Shown here: positions 23,913 through 32,962 of the stretch, in pieces
Numbering within the stretch: position 1 is the first letter of the stretch
How the letters are laid out: each line of letters opens with the position of its first letter
Assembly: GCF_009909615.1 (NCBI RefSeq)
Contig: NZ_WWNE01000005.1
Coordinates: 186,334 to 250,333 of the forward strand
Length of the DNA stretch: 64,000 nt
Direction: 5' to 3'
Source of the DNA: Acidiluteibacter ferrifornacis
Lineage (GTDB): Bacteria; Bacteroidota; Bacteroidia; Flavobacteriales_E; Vicingaceae
Position numbers and translations under genes: made by a program
Notes under the pieces: generated by a model
Database searches by the model: none
What the model was told of the DNA's origin: nothing
Seen by the model: only the letters and a program-made list of their open reading frames with translations

Positions 23913-26222
23913 ATGAAAGTTTGTATAGCAGAAAAGCCTAGTGTAGCTCGTGAAATTGCCAATGTCTTAGGCGCAAATAATAGGCACGATGGGTATTATG
24001 AAGGAAACGGTTATGTGGTTACTTACACTTTCGGACACCTATGTACCTTGTTTGAGCCCAATGATTATGAACCTCATTGGAAAAGTTGGAACCTCAGTTA
24101 TCTCCCAATGCTTCCTGATAAGTTTAAAACGAAAGTTGTCAATAATTCAGGAATCAAAAAGCAGTTTGAAATTGTCAAAAAATTATTTGAGACTGCTACT
24201 GTAGTGATCAATTGTGGTGATGCCGGGCAAGAGGGAGAGTTAATTCAAAGATGGGTTATAGAGCAGGCAGAATATAAAGGCGAAGTCAAAAGATTATGGA
24301 TTTCTTCTTTGACAACAGAAGCGATAAAGGAAGGTTTTGAAAATCTACAACCAGCTGAAAAGTATGACAATCTATACTATGCCGGATTTTCTAGAGCCAT
24401 TGGAGATTGGTTGTTGGGGATGAATGCCACAAGATTATATACTGTAAAATATGGCGGTTATAAGCAGGTATTGTCTATTGGTAGGGTACAAACCCCCACA
24501 TTGGCAATGATTGTCAATAGATACAAAGAAATTCAAAACTTTCAACCTAAACCCTTTTGGGAATTACAAACAGTATACAGAGAGACGCTGTTCAATTGTG
24601 AAGAAGGTAAGTTTTTGAAGAAAGAGGAAGGAGAAGCTTTTGCTAATGTGGTAAAAGAGAATGACTTCGAAGTGCTTGCAATTACCAAGAAAAAAGGGAA
24701 AGAGTATGCTCCTAAATTGTTTGATTTGACAGGATTACAGGTTTATTGCAACAATAAATTTGGACTTTCAGCGGATGAAACCTTAAAAATAGCTCAGAAA
24801 TTATACGAGCAGAAAGTGATCACTTACCCAAGAGTTGACACGACATTTTTGCCCAATGATATATATCCAAAAGCCCCTGGAATATTAGAAAAATTGACCA
24901 CCTACCAATCTTTAACACAGCCGTTACTTGGGAAAAAATTAAGGAAGTCAAAAAAAGTGTTTAATGATAATAAAGTAACTGACCATCATGCATTGATTCC
25001 TACGGGAATACAAGCTCCTTTACATGGCAATTATTTAAAAGTATACGACATTATAGTTAAACGATTTATCGCTGTTTTTTATGACGATTGTTCGGTTGCG
25101 AATACCACTGTTTCAGGAAAAGTAGATACTGTGCCTTTTAAAACGACGGGAAAAGTGATTTTAGAAAAAGGGTGGAGGGTTGTTTTTGAAACAGCAGAAA
25201 GCAAAGACAAAAAAGAGAAAGATGAACTACCCATGTTTAAAAAAGGAGAAAAAGGCCCTCATGAACCTACCTTTTTGGAAAAAGAAACCAAAGCGCCTAA
25301 CCAATATACGGAAGCTACTTTGCTAAGGGGGATGGAAACCGCCGGTAAGCAAGTGGACGATGAAGAAATGCGCGAACTAATGAAAGAGAATGGTATCGGT
25401 AGACCTTCAACTCGAGCAAATATTATTGAAACGCTGTTTAGACGGAAATACATTGAACGAAACAAAAAGCAAATTCTACCAACGGAAACCGGAATACAAC
25501 TGATTGAAATTATTAAGAATAATTTATTAACCTCTGCAGAATTGACTGGTCAGTGGGAAAAACAGTTAAAAGAAATCGAAAAAGGTAAATTTCATGCTAG
25601 CTCATTCGTGAATAACATGAAGAATATGGTACATCATCTGGTCTACGAGGTGCGAATGGAACAAATCAATACAAAAATATCTCATTCTACAGAAGATGAT
25701 TCTACAAAACTCGATGCACCATCTAAAAAGACTGCAATTGTTGGGCAGTCATGTCCAAAGTGCCAAGAGGGTTCTTTATTGAAGGGAAATTCAAGTTATG
25801 GCTGTAGTCGCTATAAAAGTGGATGTCATTTTATACTGCCCTTTTCATTTGAAGGAAAGAAGATATCTGAAAAGCAATATTTACGGTTGTTGCAAAAAGG
25901 AAGTACCGTCAATTTAAAAGGCTTTAAAACTTCTGACGGAGAAAAAGAGGGTTTGGTAAGATTTAGTGATGATTTTCAACTGGTATTGGAAGAAAAGAAA
26001 GGAGAGAAGTCGACTGTAACCCCAAACAAGCCTACTATTCTAGCATGCCCAAAATGTAACACAGGGACAGTAATCAAAGGAAAAACAGCTTATGGATGCA
26101 GTGCATACAAAGAAGGATGTGATTTTAGGTACAGTTTTGATACCATTCGAGAGAAGGCAAAGTCGCAGCCATTAACTGCAGAATTTGTTACCTCTCTATT
26201 AACAGAAAGTGCAATAGAATAG
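23913..26222 (+). CDS. topB: DNA topoisomerase III (type IA)
   Basis: 769 residues from the ATG at 23913; a longer TTG frame from 23904 would overlap the promoter element. The N-terminal Toprim begins MKVCIAEKPSVAREIA and carries the Bacteroidota variant GDAGQEGE of the acidic metal site. The catalytic tyrosine lies in VITYPRVDTTFLP, and IGRVQTPTLA precedes it. Two C-terminal zinc-ribbon repeats start CPKCQEG (about 608) and CPKCNTG (about 712). The enzyme passes single strands to unlink replicating DNA, often with RecQ. Convergent with the lipid-kinase operon. Confidence 0.92.
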   Translation: MKVCIAEKPSVAREIANVLGANNRHDGYYEGNGYVVTYTFGHLCTLFEPNDYEPHWKSWNLSYLPMLPDKFKTKVVNNSGIKKQFEIVKKLFETATVVINCGDAGQEGELIQRWVIEQAEYKGEVKRLWISSLTTEAIKEGFENLQPAEKYDNLYYAGFSRAIGDWLLGMNATRLYTVKYGGYKQVLSIGRVQTPTLAMIVNRYKEIQNFQPKPFWELQTVYRETLFNCEEGKFLKKEEGEAFANVVKENDFEVLAITKKKGKEYAPKLFDLTGLQVYCNNKFGLSADETLKIAQKLYEQKVITYPRVDTTFLPNDIYPKAPGILEKLTTYQSLTQPLLGKKLRKSKKVFNDNKVTDHHALIPTGIQAPLHGNYLKVYDIIVKRFIAVFYDDCSVANTTVSGKVDTVPFKTTGKVILEKGWRVVFETAESKDKKEKDELPMFKKGEKGPHEPTFLEKETKAPNQYTEATLLRGMETAGKQVDDEEMRELMKENGIGRPSTRANIIETLFRRKYIERNKKQILPTETGIQLIEIIKNNLLTSAELTGQWEKQLKEIEKGKFHASSFVNNMKNMVHHLVYEVRMEQINTKISHSTEDDSTKLDAPSKKTAIVGQSCPKCQEGSLLKGNSSYGCSRYKSGCHFILPFSFEGKKISEKQYLRLLQKGSTVNLKGFKTSDGEKEGLVRFSDDFQLVLEEKKGEKSTVTPNKPTILACPKCNTGTVIKGKTAYGCSAYKEGCDFRYSFDTIREKAKSQPLTAEFVTSLLTESAIE

Positions 26223-26364
26223 TTAGAAGCTCATAAAAATCAGGCTTCGATTACGGTGATAACCTTTTATAATTCGATAAAAAGTCCAAAATAGAACGCA
26301 GGGTGGTTTAATTCCTTATCTACATTTAATTCACATTTAACGGAGGCGGAACATAAGCCTTTTG

Positions 26365-27249
26365 CTAGCAAATCACATCCAGAGAAGAAGGGAGCACTTT
26401 TATGACTAAATCTTCCTTGACTTTTATGGGTTCTCCATCAATGTGGGCAATGTCTCTATGGTGCTTTATCTTAATCTCTTTTCCTTTATATGTTTTATAG
26501 TACTTCGACTTCTCCAACTGTTTACTAAAGAGCTTGAAAATCATATCAGGTACCATTAACGCTGGGAATTGTTCAAGTACACATACTGATATTAATCCAT
26601 TGTCGATTTCAGCAGAAGGAGCTATCCACGCATTATTGCCGTATTGAGAAGAATTGGCAAAGCTGACTAGAAATGCATGGGATTCAATATTTTTACCATC
26701 AACCTCAATGGTGTACCGGTCTGGGATGAACTTGTAAAATTCATTAGCTGTTACTTTCATATAAGAGAAAAAGCCCCTTTGACCAAATTCTGAAAATTTC
26801 CATCCGACATGCGCATCAAACCCTAAACCTGCAGTTCCTAAAAAAGGTTCTCCATTGATTGTAGCGGTGTCTATGCGTTTTCTTTTAAAACGATTAATAC
26901 ATTTTATCGCCTCAACGGTATCCATTGGGATTTTAAGCGAACGTGCTAATCCATTTCCTGAGCCAAATGGCAAAATTCCTAAGGCAGTATTGGTATGAAT
27001 TAAGGCTTGACCTACTTCATTTACTGATCCATCCCCTCCAACGGCAATTACTGCATCTAACTTATTTAATACACCATCTTTACTTAAGGTAACCGCATGT
27101 TTCGGGTGTTCCGTATAGATCACCTGATAGTTAAATTTTGAATGATCTAAGTGTTTTTCGATCAGCTGAATAACTTTGTCTTTGGACTGAACACCTGAGT
27201 TAGGATTGATAATGAAAAGTAACTTATATTTTGAGAGCGATACGGACAA
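26365..27249 (-). CDS. Diacylglycerol-kinase-family lipid kinase (YegS/DgkB type)
   Basis: 294 residues. The N-terminal FIINPNSG, the AVGGDGSVNEVGQ catalytic-type GGDGT variant, and LPFGSGNGLARSL are diagnostic of the DAGK catalytic domain. It phosphorylates a lipid such as diacylglycerol with ATP at the inner membrane. The start is TTG; an in-frame stop lies two codons upstream and no ATG is nearby. Last gene of a minus-strand unit behind the LtaS-like and histidine kinase genes, fitting lipid recycling after head-group transfer. Confidence 0.88.
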   Translation of the reverse strand: MSVSLSKYKLLFIINPNSGVQSKDKVIQLIEKHLDHSKFNYQVIYTEHPKHAVTLSKDGVLNKLDAVIAVGGDGSVNEVGQALIHTNTALGILPFGSGNGLARSLKIPMDTVEAIKCINRFKRKRIDTATINGEPFLGTAGLGFDAHVGWKFSEFGQRGFFSYMKVTANEFYKFIPDRYTIEVDGKNIESHAFLVSFANSSQYGNNAWIAPSAEIDNGLISVCVLEQFPALMVPDMIFKLFSKQLEKSKYYKTYKGKEIKIKHHRDIAHIDGEPIKVKEDLVIKVLPSSLDVIC

Positions 27250-27280
27250 GGGCTAAATTTTAGAACCCCAAATTTAAAGA

Positions 27281-29158
27281 CTATTTCTTTAAGGAAAGTT
27301 CATTTGTTATCATTCTGTGGTTATACTGTTGAATTATTGCCTTCAACTGTTTTTCCATTTTATCCCTCTGTTTATTTTCAATTTCCATTAAATTGTTAAC
27401 AAGAGTTGTATCCGAAGGGAAGTGATAAAGTCCAATCGTTTTTTCTCCGTCAAAATGTAGCGAGTAATCTTCTTCAATTAATTGATATACGCCTGTTAGA
27501 TAGTTGACTGCAAAATGCTGATTTGTTGAGTCTAAGGGGTAGTTTCCAAAATTGAGTGCTTTTCCATCAAAGTTGGCTATTTCAAGACAAATGGAAGAAA
27601 TATCTGCATGTTGAGTTACAGGTTGGTAATGGCCAATCGATGGCCCATTTTTCCAATTATATATAATTAATGGTACACTGAATATCCCTAGTCGATTCAA
27701 ATATTTTGGTCGAATAGATTGAGCGGTGTGATCAGCGGTAATTACAAAAACTGTATTTTCAAACCAAGGCATCTTTTGAGCGGTTTCGAAAAACCTTTTA
27801 AGGGAATGATCTGAATATCCTACGCTCTCATGAACTTCAAGGATTCCTTTTGGAAATTTTCCTTGATGTTGATCAGGAATGGTGTAAGGGTGATGAGAGG
27901 ATAAACTAAATATAGTAGAGAAAAAGGGTTCTTCTTTTTCACTCAACTCTTTAGCGAAATATTGAAAATATGGCTCGTCAAAAATTCCCCAGTTTCCATC
28001 ATAGTCTGCTTCATTATCGTATTCTTTTCGCCCATAATATTTTTCGATTCCAGACATTTGTGCGAATGCGTCAAAACTCATGGTTCCGTTAGTTCCACCA
28101 TGATAAAAACTACTGGAATAATTTAATTCAGAAAGCAGTGTTCCTATTCCTTGAATAGAATTATTATTATACCCGGAAGTTATGTATGGACTATCCATTA
28201 GGCTTGGTAATCCCGCCAGTATAGAAGGTAGGGCTTCTATAGACTTTTTACCGTTAGCAAAGGCATTGTCGAATACTATACTGTGCTCCATTAATGAGTC
28301 CAAGAATGGAGTATAACCCTTACCATTGTGGTATCCGCCAATGTATTCTTTTGAGAAACTTTCCAAAATAATCAAGACAATGTTTGGTCTTAGGTTAGTG
28401 TCCGCTTTATAGTATTGGACAGGGTTAAATCTTTGAGTAAGCTCTTTGTCATCAAAATAGTTCACTTCAGTGATTTGAGCCTTAAATAGTGTTCTAGTAA
28501 TGGTGAAGGGAGTATTTAAAACCAAAGGAACATTTTGCACATTAGAATATTGACTTGCCTGAAGGGATGTGATAGGGCGTAACTGCCAACCACCTCTGCT
28601 GCTTAAAACAGCTATTCCAAGCCAGAGAACAAACAACAACCATTGGGTCCAAAATTTTGTTTCAGGAACAAAGTTGGACAAGGTTTTATTGTAGGTCCAA
28701 TTGATTAACCATAAAAAAGCGACGAATACAATCCCTAAATACCAATAATCGAGTAGGAACTGAGGAATTAGTCTTAAGGTGTCATCTCCGGTTGTTACAA
28801 AATCTAATATATCAGCAGTGGTGCGCTTTAAGGTAAAAGGAAAGTAGGCCATGTCTATGACTGAAACCAAAACACAAACCACTGTTGAGAACAAAAAAAG
28901 TGCTTTTAATACTTGTTGATAACTGCGCTTATTTCTCAACTTTAGTGGCAGAATAGAGCCAAGAATGAAAGGTAAATAAGTGTAAGCAATTGCTGCTATA
29001 TCAAAACGAATACCACCTATAAACACCCTGTAATCATAAGCAGAAAAATAAGCGTAATTAAAAACTAAAAAGGTTATTCTTAAAAGAGTAAATAATAAAA
29101 GAGCAATACCAATTCGCTTAATTAAAAGTAATGAATGGTGAAAATAGAGACTATTCAA
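27281..29158 (-). CDS. LTA-synthase-like sulfatase/phosphoglycerol transferase
   Basis: 625 residues. About five N-terminal membrane helices (to about 195) are followed by a periplasmic alkaline-phosphatase-superfamily domain: LIILESFSKEYIG metal region, ANGKKSIEALPSILAG with the nucleophile Ser/Thr segment, SSHHPYTIP and VITADHTAQ metal ligands. Such enzymes move phosphoglycerol or phosphoethanolamine from phospholipid to a surface polymer, releasing diacylglycerol, which the downstream lipid kinase could recycle. TTG start four bases from the kinase-gene stop; coupled translation is likely. Confidence 0.88.
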   Translation of the reverse strand: MNSLYFHHSLLLIKRIGIALLLFTLLRITFLVFNYAYFSAYDYRVFIGGIRFDIAAIAYTYLPFILGSILPLKLRNKRSYQQVLKALFLFSTVVCVLVSVIDMAYFPFTLKRTTADILDFVTTGDDTLRLIPQFLLDYWYLGIVFVAFLWLINWTYNKTLSNFVPETKFWTQWLLFVLWLGIAVLSSRGGWQLRPITSLQASQYSNVQNVPLVLNTPFTITRTLFKAQITEVNYFDDKELTQRFNPVQYYKADTNLRPNIVLIILESFSKEYIGGYHNGKGYTPFLDSLMEHSIVFDNAFANGKKSIEALPSILAGLPSLMDSPYITSGYNNNSIQGIGTLLSELNYSSSFYHGGTNGTMSFDAFAQMSGIEKYYGRKEYDNEADYDGNWGIFDEPYFQYFAKELSEKEEPFFSTIFSLSSHHPYTIPDQHQGKFPKGILEVHESVGYSDHSLKRFFETAQKMPWFENTVFVITADHTAQSIRPKYLNRLGIFSVPLIIYNWKNGPSIGHYQPVTQHADISSICLEIANFDGKALNFGNYPLDSTNQHFAVNYLTGVYQLIEEDYSLHFDGEKTIGLYHFPSDTTLVNNLMEIENKQRDKMEKQLKAIIQQYNHRMITNELSLKK

Positions 29159-29161
29159 CGC

Positions 29162-30589
29162 TTAGGCTTTTGTTTCAACTGGTAAATATATAAAGAAAGT
29201 GCTGCCTTTGCCGACTTCACTTTTAGCAGTAATGTATCCATTGTGGTTTTCTACCACGCGTTTTGAGATGGCTAAACCAATACCCGTTCCACTATATTCA
29301 GAACGGCCATGCAGTCTTTGGAAGATAGTGAAAATTTTGTCTAAGTATTGCTCATCAAACCCAATACCGTTATCATTGATAGTTATTTCTATAAATTCTT
29401 CACTTACCAATAAGGGTATTTTCTGTTCTAATTTTACAGCAGGAATAATCTTAGTTTTTATTTTTAACACTGGATTGGTATCCTTTTTACGGTATTTAAT
29501 CCCGTTAGAAATAATATTTTGAACCAATTGGCGCAATTGAACTGGAGTTCCATTTATTGTCGTCTCCGTTGTTAACTTCAATTTTACTTTTCCTTTCGCT
29601 TCGTGGATAGATTCACTTAAATCTTCCAATACTTCATTAATTAGATTGTTGATTTTAATCGATTTTCGATCTCCAATGTTTCGGGTAGAGCGTGAAAAGT
29701 TCAATAAATCCTGAATCAAAGTCTGCATTCGCTCCGTAGAATTAATCATTCGATCAAAATAAGTGCGACCTTTTTCATCAAGCTGCTCAGCGTGCTTTCT
29801 TAAAATAATATCGGAAAATGAAATCACTTTTCTCAGGGGCTCTTGTAAATCGTGTGAAGCGACATAAGCAAACTGCTCTAATTCTTGGTTGGTTTGGCTC
29901 AATCGATGAATGGATTCTTGCAATTGATCCTCCAAAGCACTTCTTAATTGAATATCTCTAATAAAGTGCAAATAGGCTAGAAGGATGATAATGAGGGTTA
30001 AAGCCGCAAAAATTGAAATAATTAAATAGTTTTCTTCTAAGGCAATGTCAACATCGTTATTACGTTTTTTTAGCAGATTCTCTTCGGTTTCCTCAATTAA
30101 GCTGATGATGGATTGAATATTTTCCATCACATCGATCTCCCGCTTCAGTGAAGTTTTTATCATAGCCTTATTGAGGATACTATCTTCTTTAGCGATGTGG
30201 ATATCTTCAACTAAAGCATACCATTTGTCTATTAATGTCAATAACTGCTTGAAGCGCTTTTGTTGTTTGCTATTGTCTCTGGTCAATTCTTGAGACTCAT
30301 TGTAATATTCCATCACTCCAATTTTGGAGTTAATGTATGGACGTCTAAATGTTTCGTCTTCAGAAACTAAGTACGCACGATGATTGTTCTCAGCATCTTT
30401 CAATTCCACTAACAATCGCTGCACATTAAACAATACTTCAGAAGTATGAGCAACCCAAGCACTCTTTACTTTAAAGGAATTTAGACTTCTATAAGAAACG
30501 ATAGACAGTATTATCAAAAGCAGGATAGCTGCGCTTAATATAATTCTCAGCCGATTTTCAATTCGATTATTTTTCTTTTTTAATGGCAT
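29162..30589 (-). CDS. CHASE3-domain sensor histidine kinase
   Basis: 475 residues. Two membrane helices (about 13-33 and 185-205) flank a helical CHASE3-type periplasmic sensor. A coiled segment is followed by HisKA with SHDLQEPLRKV, then HATPase_c with N-box NIISNGIKYR, DNGIGFDEQ and GTGIGLAIS. No receiver domain is fused and no response regulator lies alongside, so its partner is elsewhere. It sits between a 51-residue membrane protein and the LtaS-like gene with very short gaps. Confidence 0.9.
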   Translation of the reverse strand: MPLKKKNNRIENRLRIILSAAILLLIILSIVSYRSLNSFKVKSAWVAHTSEVLFNVQRLLVELKDAENNHRAYLVSEDETFRRPYINSKIGVMEYYNESQELTRDNSKQQKRFKQLLTLIDKWYALVEDIHIAKEDSILNKAMIKTSLKREIDVMENIQSIISLIEETEENLLKKRNNDVDIALEENYLIISIFAALTLIIILLAYLHFIRDIQLRSALEDQLQESIHRLSQTNQELEQFAYVASHDLQEPLRKVISFSDIILRKHAEQLDEKGRTYFDRMINSTERMQTLIQDLLNFSRSTRNIGDRKSIKINNLINEVLEDLSESIHEAKGKVKLKLTTETTINGTPVQLRQLVQNIISNGIKYRKKDTNPVLKIKTKIIPAVKLEQKIPLLVSEEFIEITINDNGIGFDEQYLDKIFTIFQRLHGRSEYSGTGIGLAISKRVVENHNGYITAKSEVGKGSTFFIYLPVETKA

Positions 30590-30598
30590 AAAAGGGGG

Positions 30599-30754
30599 TT
30601 AGTCTTTTCCGTTGATTCGATCGCTTTGCTTTTTCATTTCCATTAATCCGCATTTATCACAGTTGTGCGATTTAACTTGATTTCTAAAATTATATATCAA
30701 ATAAAAAATAGCAAGAATAAGTAGTGAAAATATTCCGATAGTTTCTAAAGTCAT
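30599..30754 (-). CDS. Small single-pass membrane protein with CxxC motif
   Basis: 51 residues: MTLETIGIFSLLIL begins one N-terminal membrane helix (about 5-23), followed by a basic stretch and NCDKCGLMEMKK. The shape (one helix plus a cytoplasmic Cys pair) recalls FeoB-associated Cys-rich membrane proteins, but no FeoB is present and the Cys count is low. It lies 9 bp upstream of the histidine kinase and is served by a TAACTTTG element at 30783-30790, so it likely heads that operon. Could aid sensing or metal binding; inference only. Confidence 0.65.
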   Translation of the reverse strand: MTLETIGIFSLLILAIFYLIYNFRNQVKSHNCDKCGLMEMKKQSDRINGKD

Positions 30755-30782
30755 TTTGTTGAAAAGAGCTAATGGATTTCTC

Positions 30783-30790
30783 CAAAGTTA
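30783..30790 (-). promoter_or_regulatory. Minus-7 element TAACTTTG of the small protein / histidine kinase operon
   Basis: It matches TAnnTTTG on the minus strand, 28 bp before the small-protein ATG, and is 12 bp from the identical plus-strand element. Confidence 0.5.
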
Positions 30791-30802
30791 GCTAAATTCA
30801 CA

Positions 30803-30810
30803 TAACTTTG
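30803..30810 (+). promoter_or_regulatory. Minus-7 element TAACTTTG of the E1 dehydrogenase gene
   Basis: It matches TAnnTTTG, 29 bp before the ATG at 30840. Each upstream promoter half would overlap the other, giving face-away overlapping promoters. Confidence 0.5.
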
Positions 30811-30839
30811 ATTGCTTTTAATATACCAAACTCAACACA

Positions 30840-32822
30840 ATGGGCTTACTTTTTGATCATAAAGACATTCCACACTCTACACTTAAGGAGTTGTATAAAA
30901 ACCTACTGAAGCCAAGAATGATAGAGGAAAAAATGTTGTTGCAATTACGTCAAGGCAAGATTTCAAAATGGTTTTCAGGAATCGGTCAGGAAGCTATTTC
31001 AGTGGGGACAACTTTAGCCCTTAACCCTGAAGAATACATCCTCCCGATGCATAGAAATTTAGGAGTTTTTACTTCTCGAGGTATTCCGTTGAATCGTCTT
31101 TTTGCTCAATTTCAGGGTAAAATGAGCGGGTTCACAAAAGGAAGAGATCGTTCGTTTCACTTTGGGACCAATGATTACAAAATTGTAGGTATGATTTCTC
31201 ATTTAGGACCGCAATTGGGTGTAGCCGATGGAATAGGATTAGCGAGTTTATTAGATCGAAAGAAAGAAGTGACAGCTGTTTTTACTGGTGATGGTGGAGC
31301 TAGTCAAGGAGATTTTCATGAATCGTTGAACGTAGCTGCTGTCTGGAATTTACCGGTATTGTTTATCGTAGAAAATAATGGTTATGGTTTATCTACACCC
31401 TCTTCGGAGCAGTTTAAGTGTCAGCAGTTTATCGATAAGGGAATTGGTTATGGAATGGAAGCTGTTAAAGTAGAAGGAAACAACATATTGGACGTTTATT
31501 CTACAATAAAGTCATTGGCAGAATCGATGCGAGAAAATCCTCGACCAATATTGGTGGAATGCATGACTTTTAGAATGCGTGGACATGAAGAAGCATCAGG
31601 AACGAAATACGTACCCAATGAATTGTTTGAGGAATGGGAAACCAAGAATCCGGTAGACCGATATAGAGAATATTTGGAATTGATTGGCGTATGGGATGCT
31701 GATCAAGAGTCCCTCCTGCGATTGGAAATAAAGAATGAAATAGAAGAAGGCCTTACAATAGCTTATGCGGAAGACGATATAGTAGCTAATACTGAAACTG
31801 AGCTGTCAGATATGTATGCGCCATTTGATTTTCAGGAAACTGATCCAACTGGTGAAGTGGTAGAGAAAAGAATGATTGATGCCATTTCAGACGGCTTAAG
31901 AGAAGCCATGATAAAACATGACGACTTGGTGTTGATGGGGCAGGACATCGCAGAGTATGGCGGTGTATTTAAGATTACAGATGGATTTGTAGCACAATTT
32001 GGAAAAGAAAGAGTTCGAAATACACCATTATGTGAATCGGCTATTGTCGGAACCGCTTTGGGGTTGTCCATAAAAGGAAAGAAAGCCATGATGGAAATGC
32101 AATTCGCCGACTTTGTGACCGAAGGATTCAATCAAATCGTTAATAATCTAGCGAAAATCCATTACCGTTGGGGACAAAATGCAGACGTAGTCGTTAGAAT
32201 GCCAACAGGAGCAGGAGTGGCAGCAGGTCCATATCATTCTCAGAGCAATGAAGCTTGGTTTACGCATACTCCGGGCTTAAAAGTGGTTTATCCAGCTTTC
32301 CCTGAAGATGCAAAAGGATTGTTGTTGACCGCTTTCGAAGATCCGAACCCGGTGCTGTTTTTTGAGCACAAAGCCTTATACAGAAGTTTGAGTGGTAAAG
32401 TTCCTGAAGGATATTATACCATACCTTTTGGGAAAGCAAGAGCCGTAAAAGAAGGAACACAGGTTTCTATCATTACTTACGGAATGGGCGTGCATTGGGC
32501 ATTGGCCGTTTTGGAGAAGCACCCAGAGATTTCAGCCGACTTGATCGATTTAAGAACCTTGAGTCCGTTAGATACGGAAACCATCTACGCATCGGTGAAT
32601 AAAACAGGAAGAGCTATTGTTCTGCAAGAAGATGTAATTAGTGGAGGAATCGCCTCCGACATTTCTGCATTGATTATGGAGAATTGCTTTACTCAATTAG
32701 ATGCTCCAGTAAAACGATGCGCAAGTTTGGATTCAGCCATTCCGTTTAATCCTGTTTTGGAGAAAAACTTCTTGGCATCGAATCAGTTTGAAGCGGATTT
32801 GTTGGACTTGATAGCCTATTAA
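30840..32822 (+). CDS. Fused E1 alpha/beta subunit of 2-oxoacid (branched-chain) dehydrogenase
   Basis: 660 residues, the sum of the two usual subunits. The alpha half (about 1-325) has the thiamine-diphosphate motif GDGGASQGDFHESLN...NNGYG and FRMRGHEEASG. The beta half (about 335-660) has MGQDIAEYGGVFK, the hydrophobic core and DLRTLSPLDTETI. It decarboxylates branched-chain or related 2-oxoacids and passes the acyl group to E2 lipoyl. E2 and E3 are not adjacent here. The fusion is common in Bacteroidota. Confidence 0.92.
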   Translation: MGLLFDHKDIPHSTLKELYKNLLKPRMIEEKMLLQLRQGKISKWFSGIGQEAISVGTTLALNPEEYILPMHRNLGVFTSRGIPLNRLFAQFQGKMSGFTKGRDRSFHFGTNDYKIVGMISHLGPQLGVADGIGLASLLDRKKEVTAVFTGDGGASQGDFHESLNVAAVWNLPVLFIVENNGYGLSTPSSEQFKCQQFIDKGIGYGMEAVKVEGNNILDVYSTIKSLAESMRENPRPILVECMTFRMRGHEEASGTKYVPNELFEEWETKNPVDRYREYLELIGVWDADQESLLRLEIKNEIEEGLTIAYAEDDIVANTETELSDMYAPFDFQETDPTGEVVEKRMIDAISDGLREAMIKHDDLVLMGQDIAEYGGVFKITDGFVAQFGKERVRNTPLCESAIVGTALGLSIKGKKAMMEMQFADFVTEGFNQIVNNLAKIHYRWGQNADVVVRMPTGAGVAAGPYHSQSNEAWFTHTPGLKVVYPAFPEDAKGLLLTAFEDPNPVLFFEHKALYRSLSGKVPEGYYTIPFGKARAVKEGTQVSIITYGMGVHWALAVLEKHPEISADLIDLRTLSPLDTETIYASVNKTGRAIVLQEDVISGGIASDISALIMENCFTQLDAPVKRCASLDSAIPFNPVLEKNFLASNQFEADLLDLIAY

Positions 32823-32849
32823 AAAGAGAATCACACAAAATTTATACTA

Positions 32850-32883
32850 ACGACTCTTCCATTTTGGGAGGGTCGTTTTTTTT
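32850..32883 (+). terminator. Rho-independent terminator 1
   Basis: The stem ACGACTCTTCC / GGGAGGGTCGT is followed by a T-run (32876-32883). Almost the same hairpin recurs at 35844 and 38695. Confidence 0.85.
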
Positions 32884-32917
32884 GCGCCCACATTGTTAAT
32901 GAATCTTAAATCCTCTG

Positions 32918-32925
32918 TATATTTG
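32918..32925 (+). promoter_or_regulatory. Minus-7 element TATATTTG of the first GloVer gene
   Basis: It matches TAnnTTTG, 37 bp before the ATG at 32963. Confidence 0.45.
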
Positions 32926-32962
32926 TTTGATTGACTATTGAATAGAAAAACGATTATTACTT

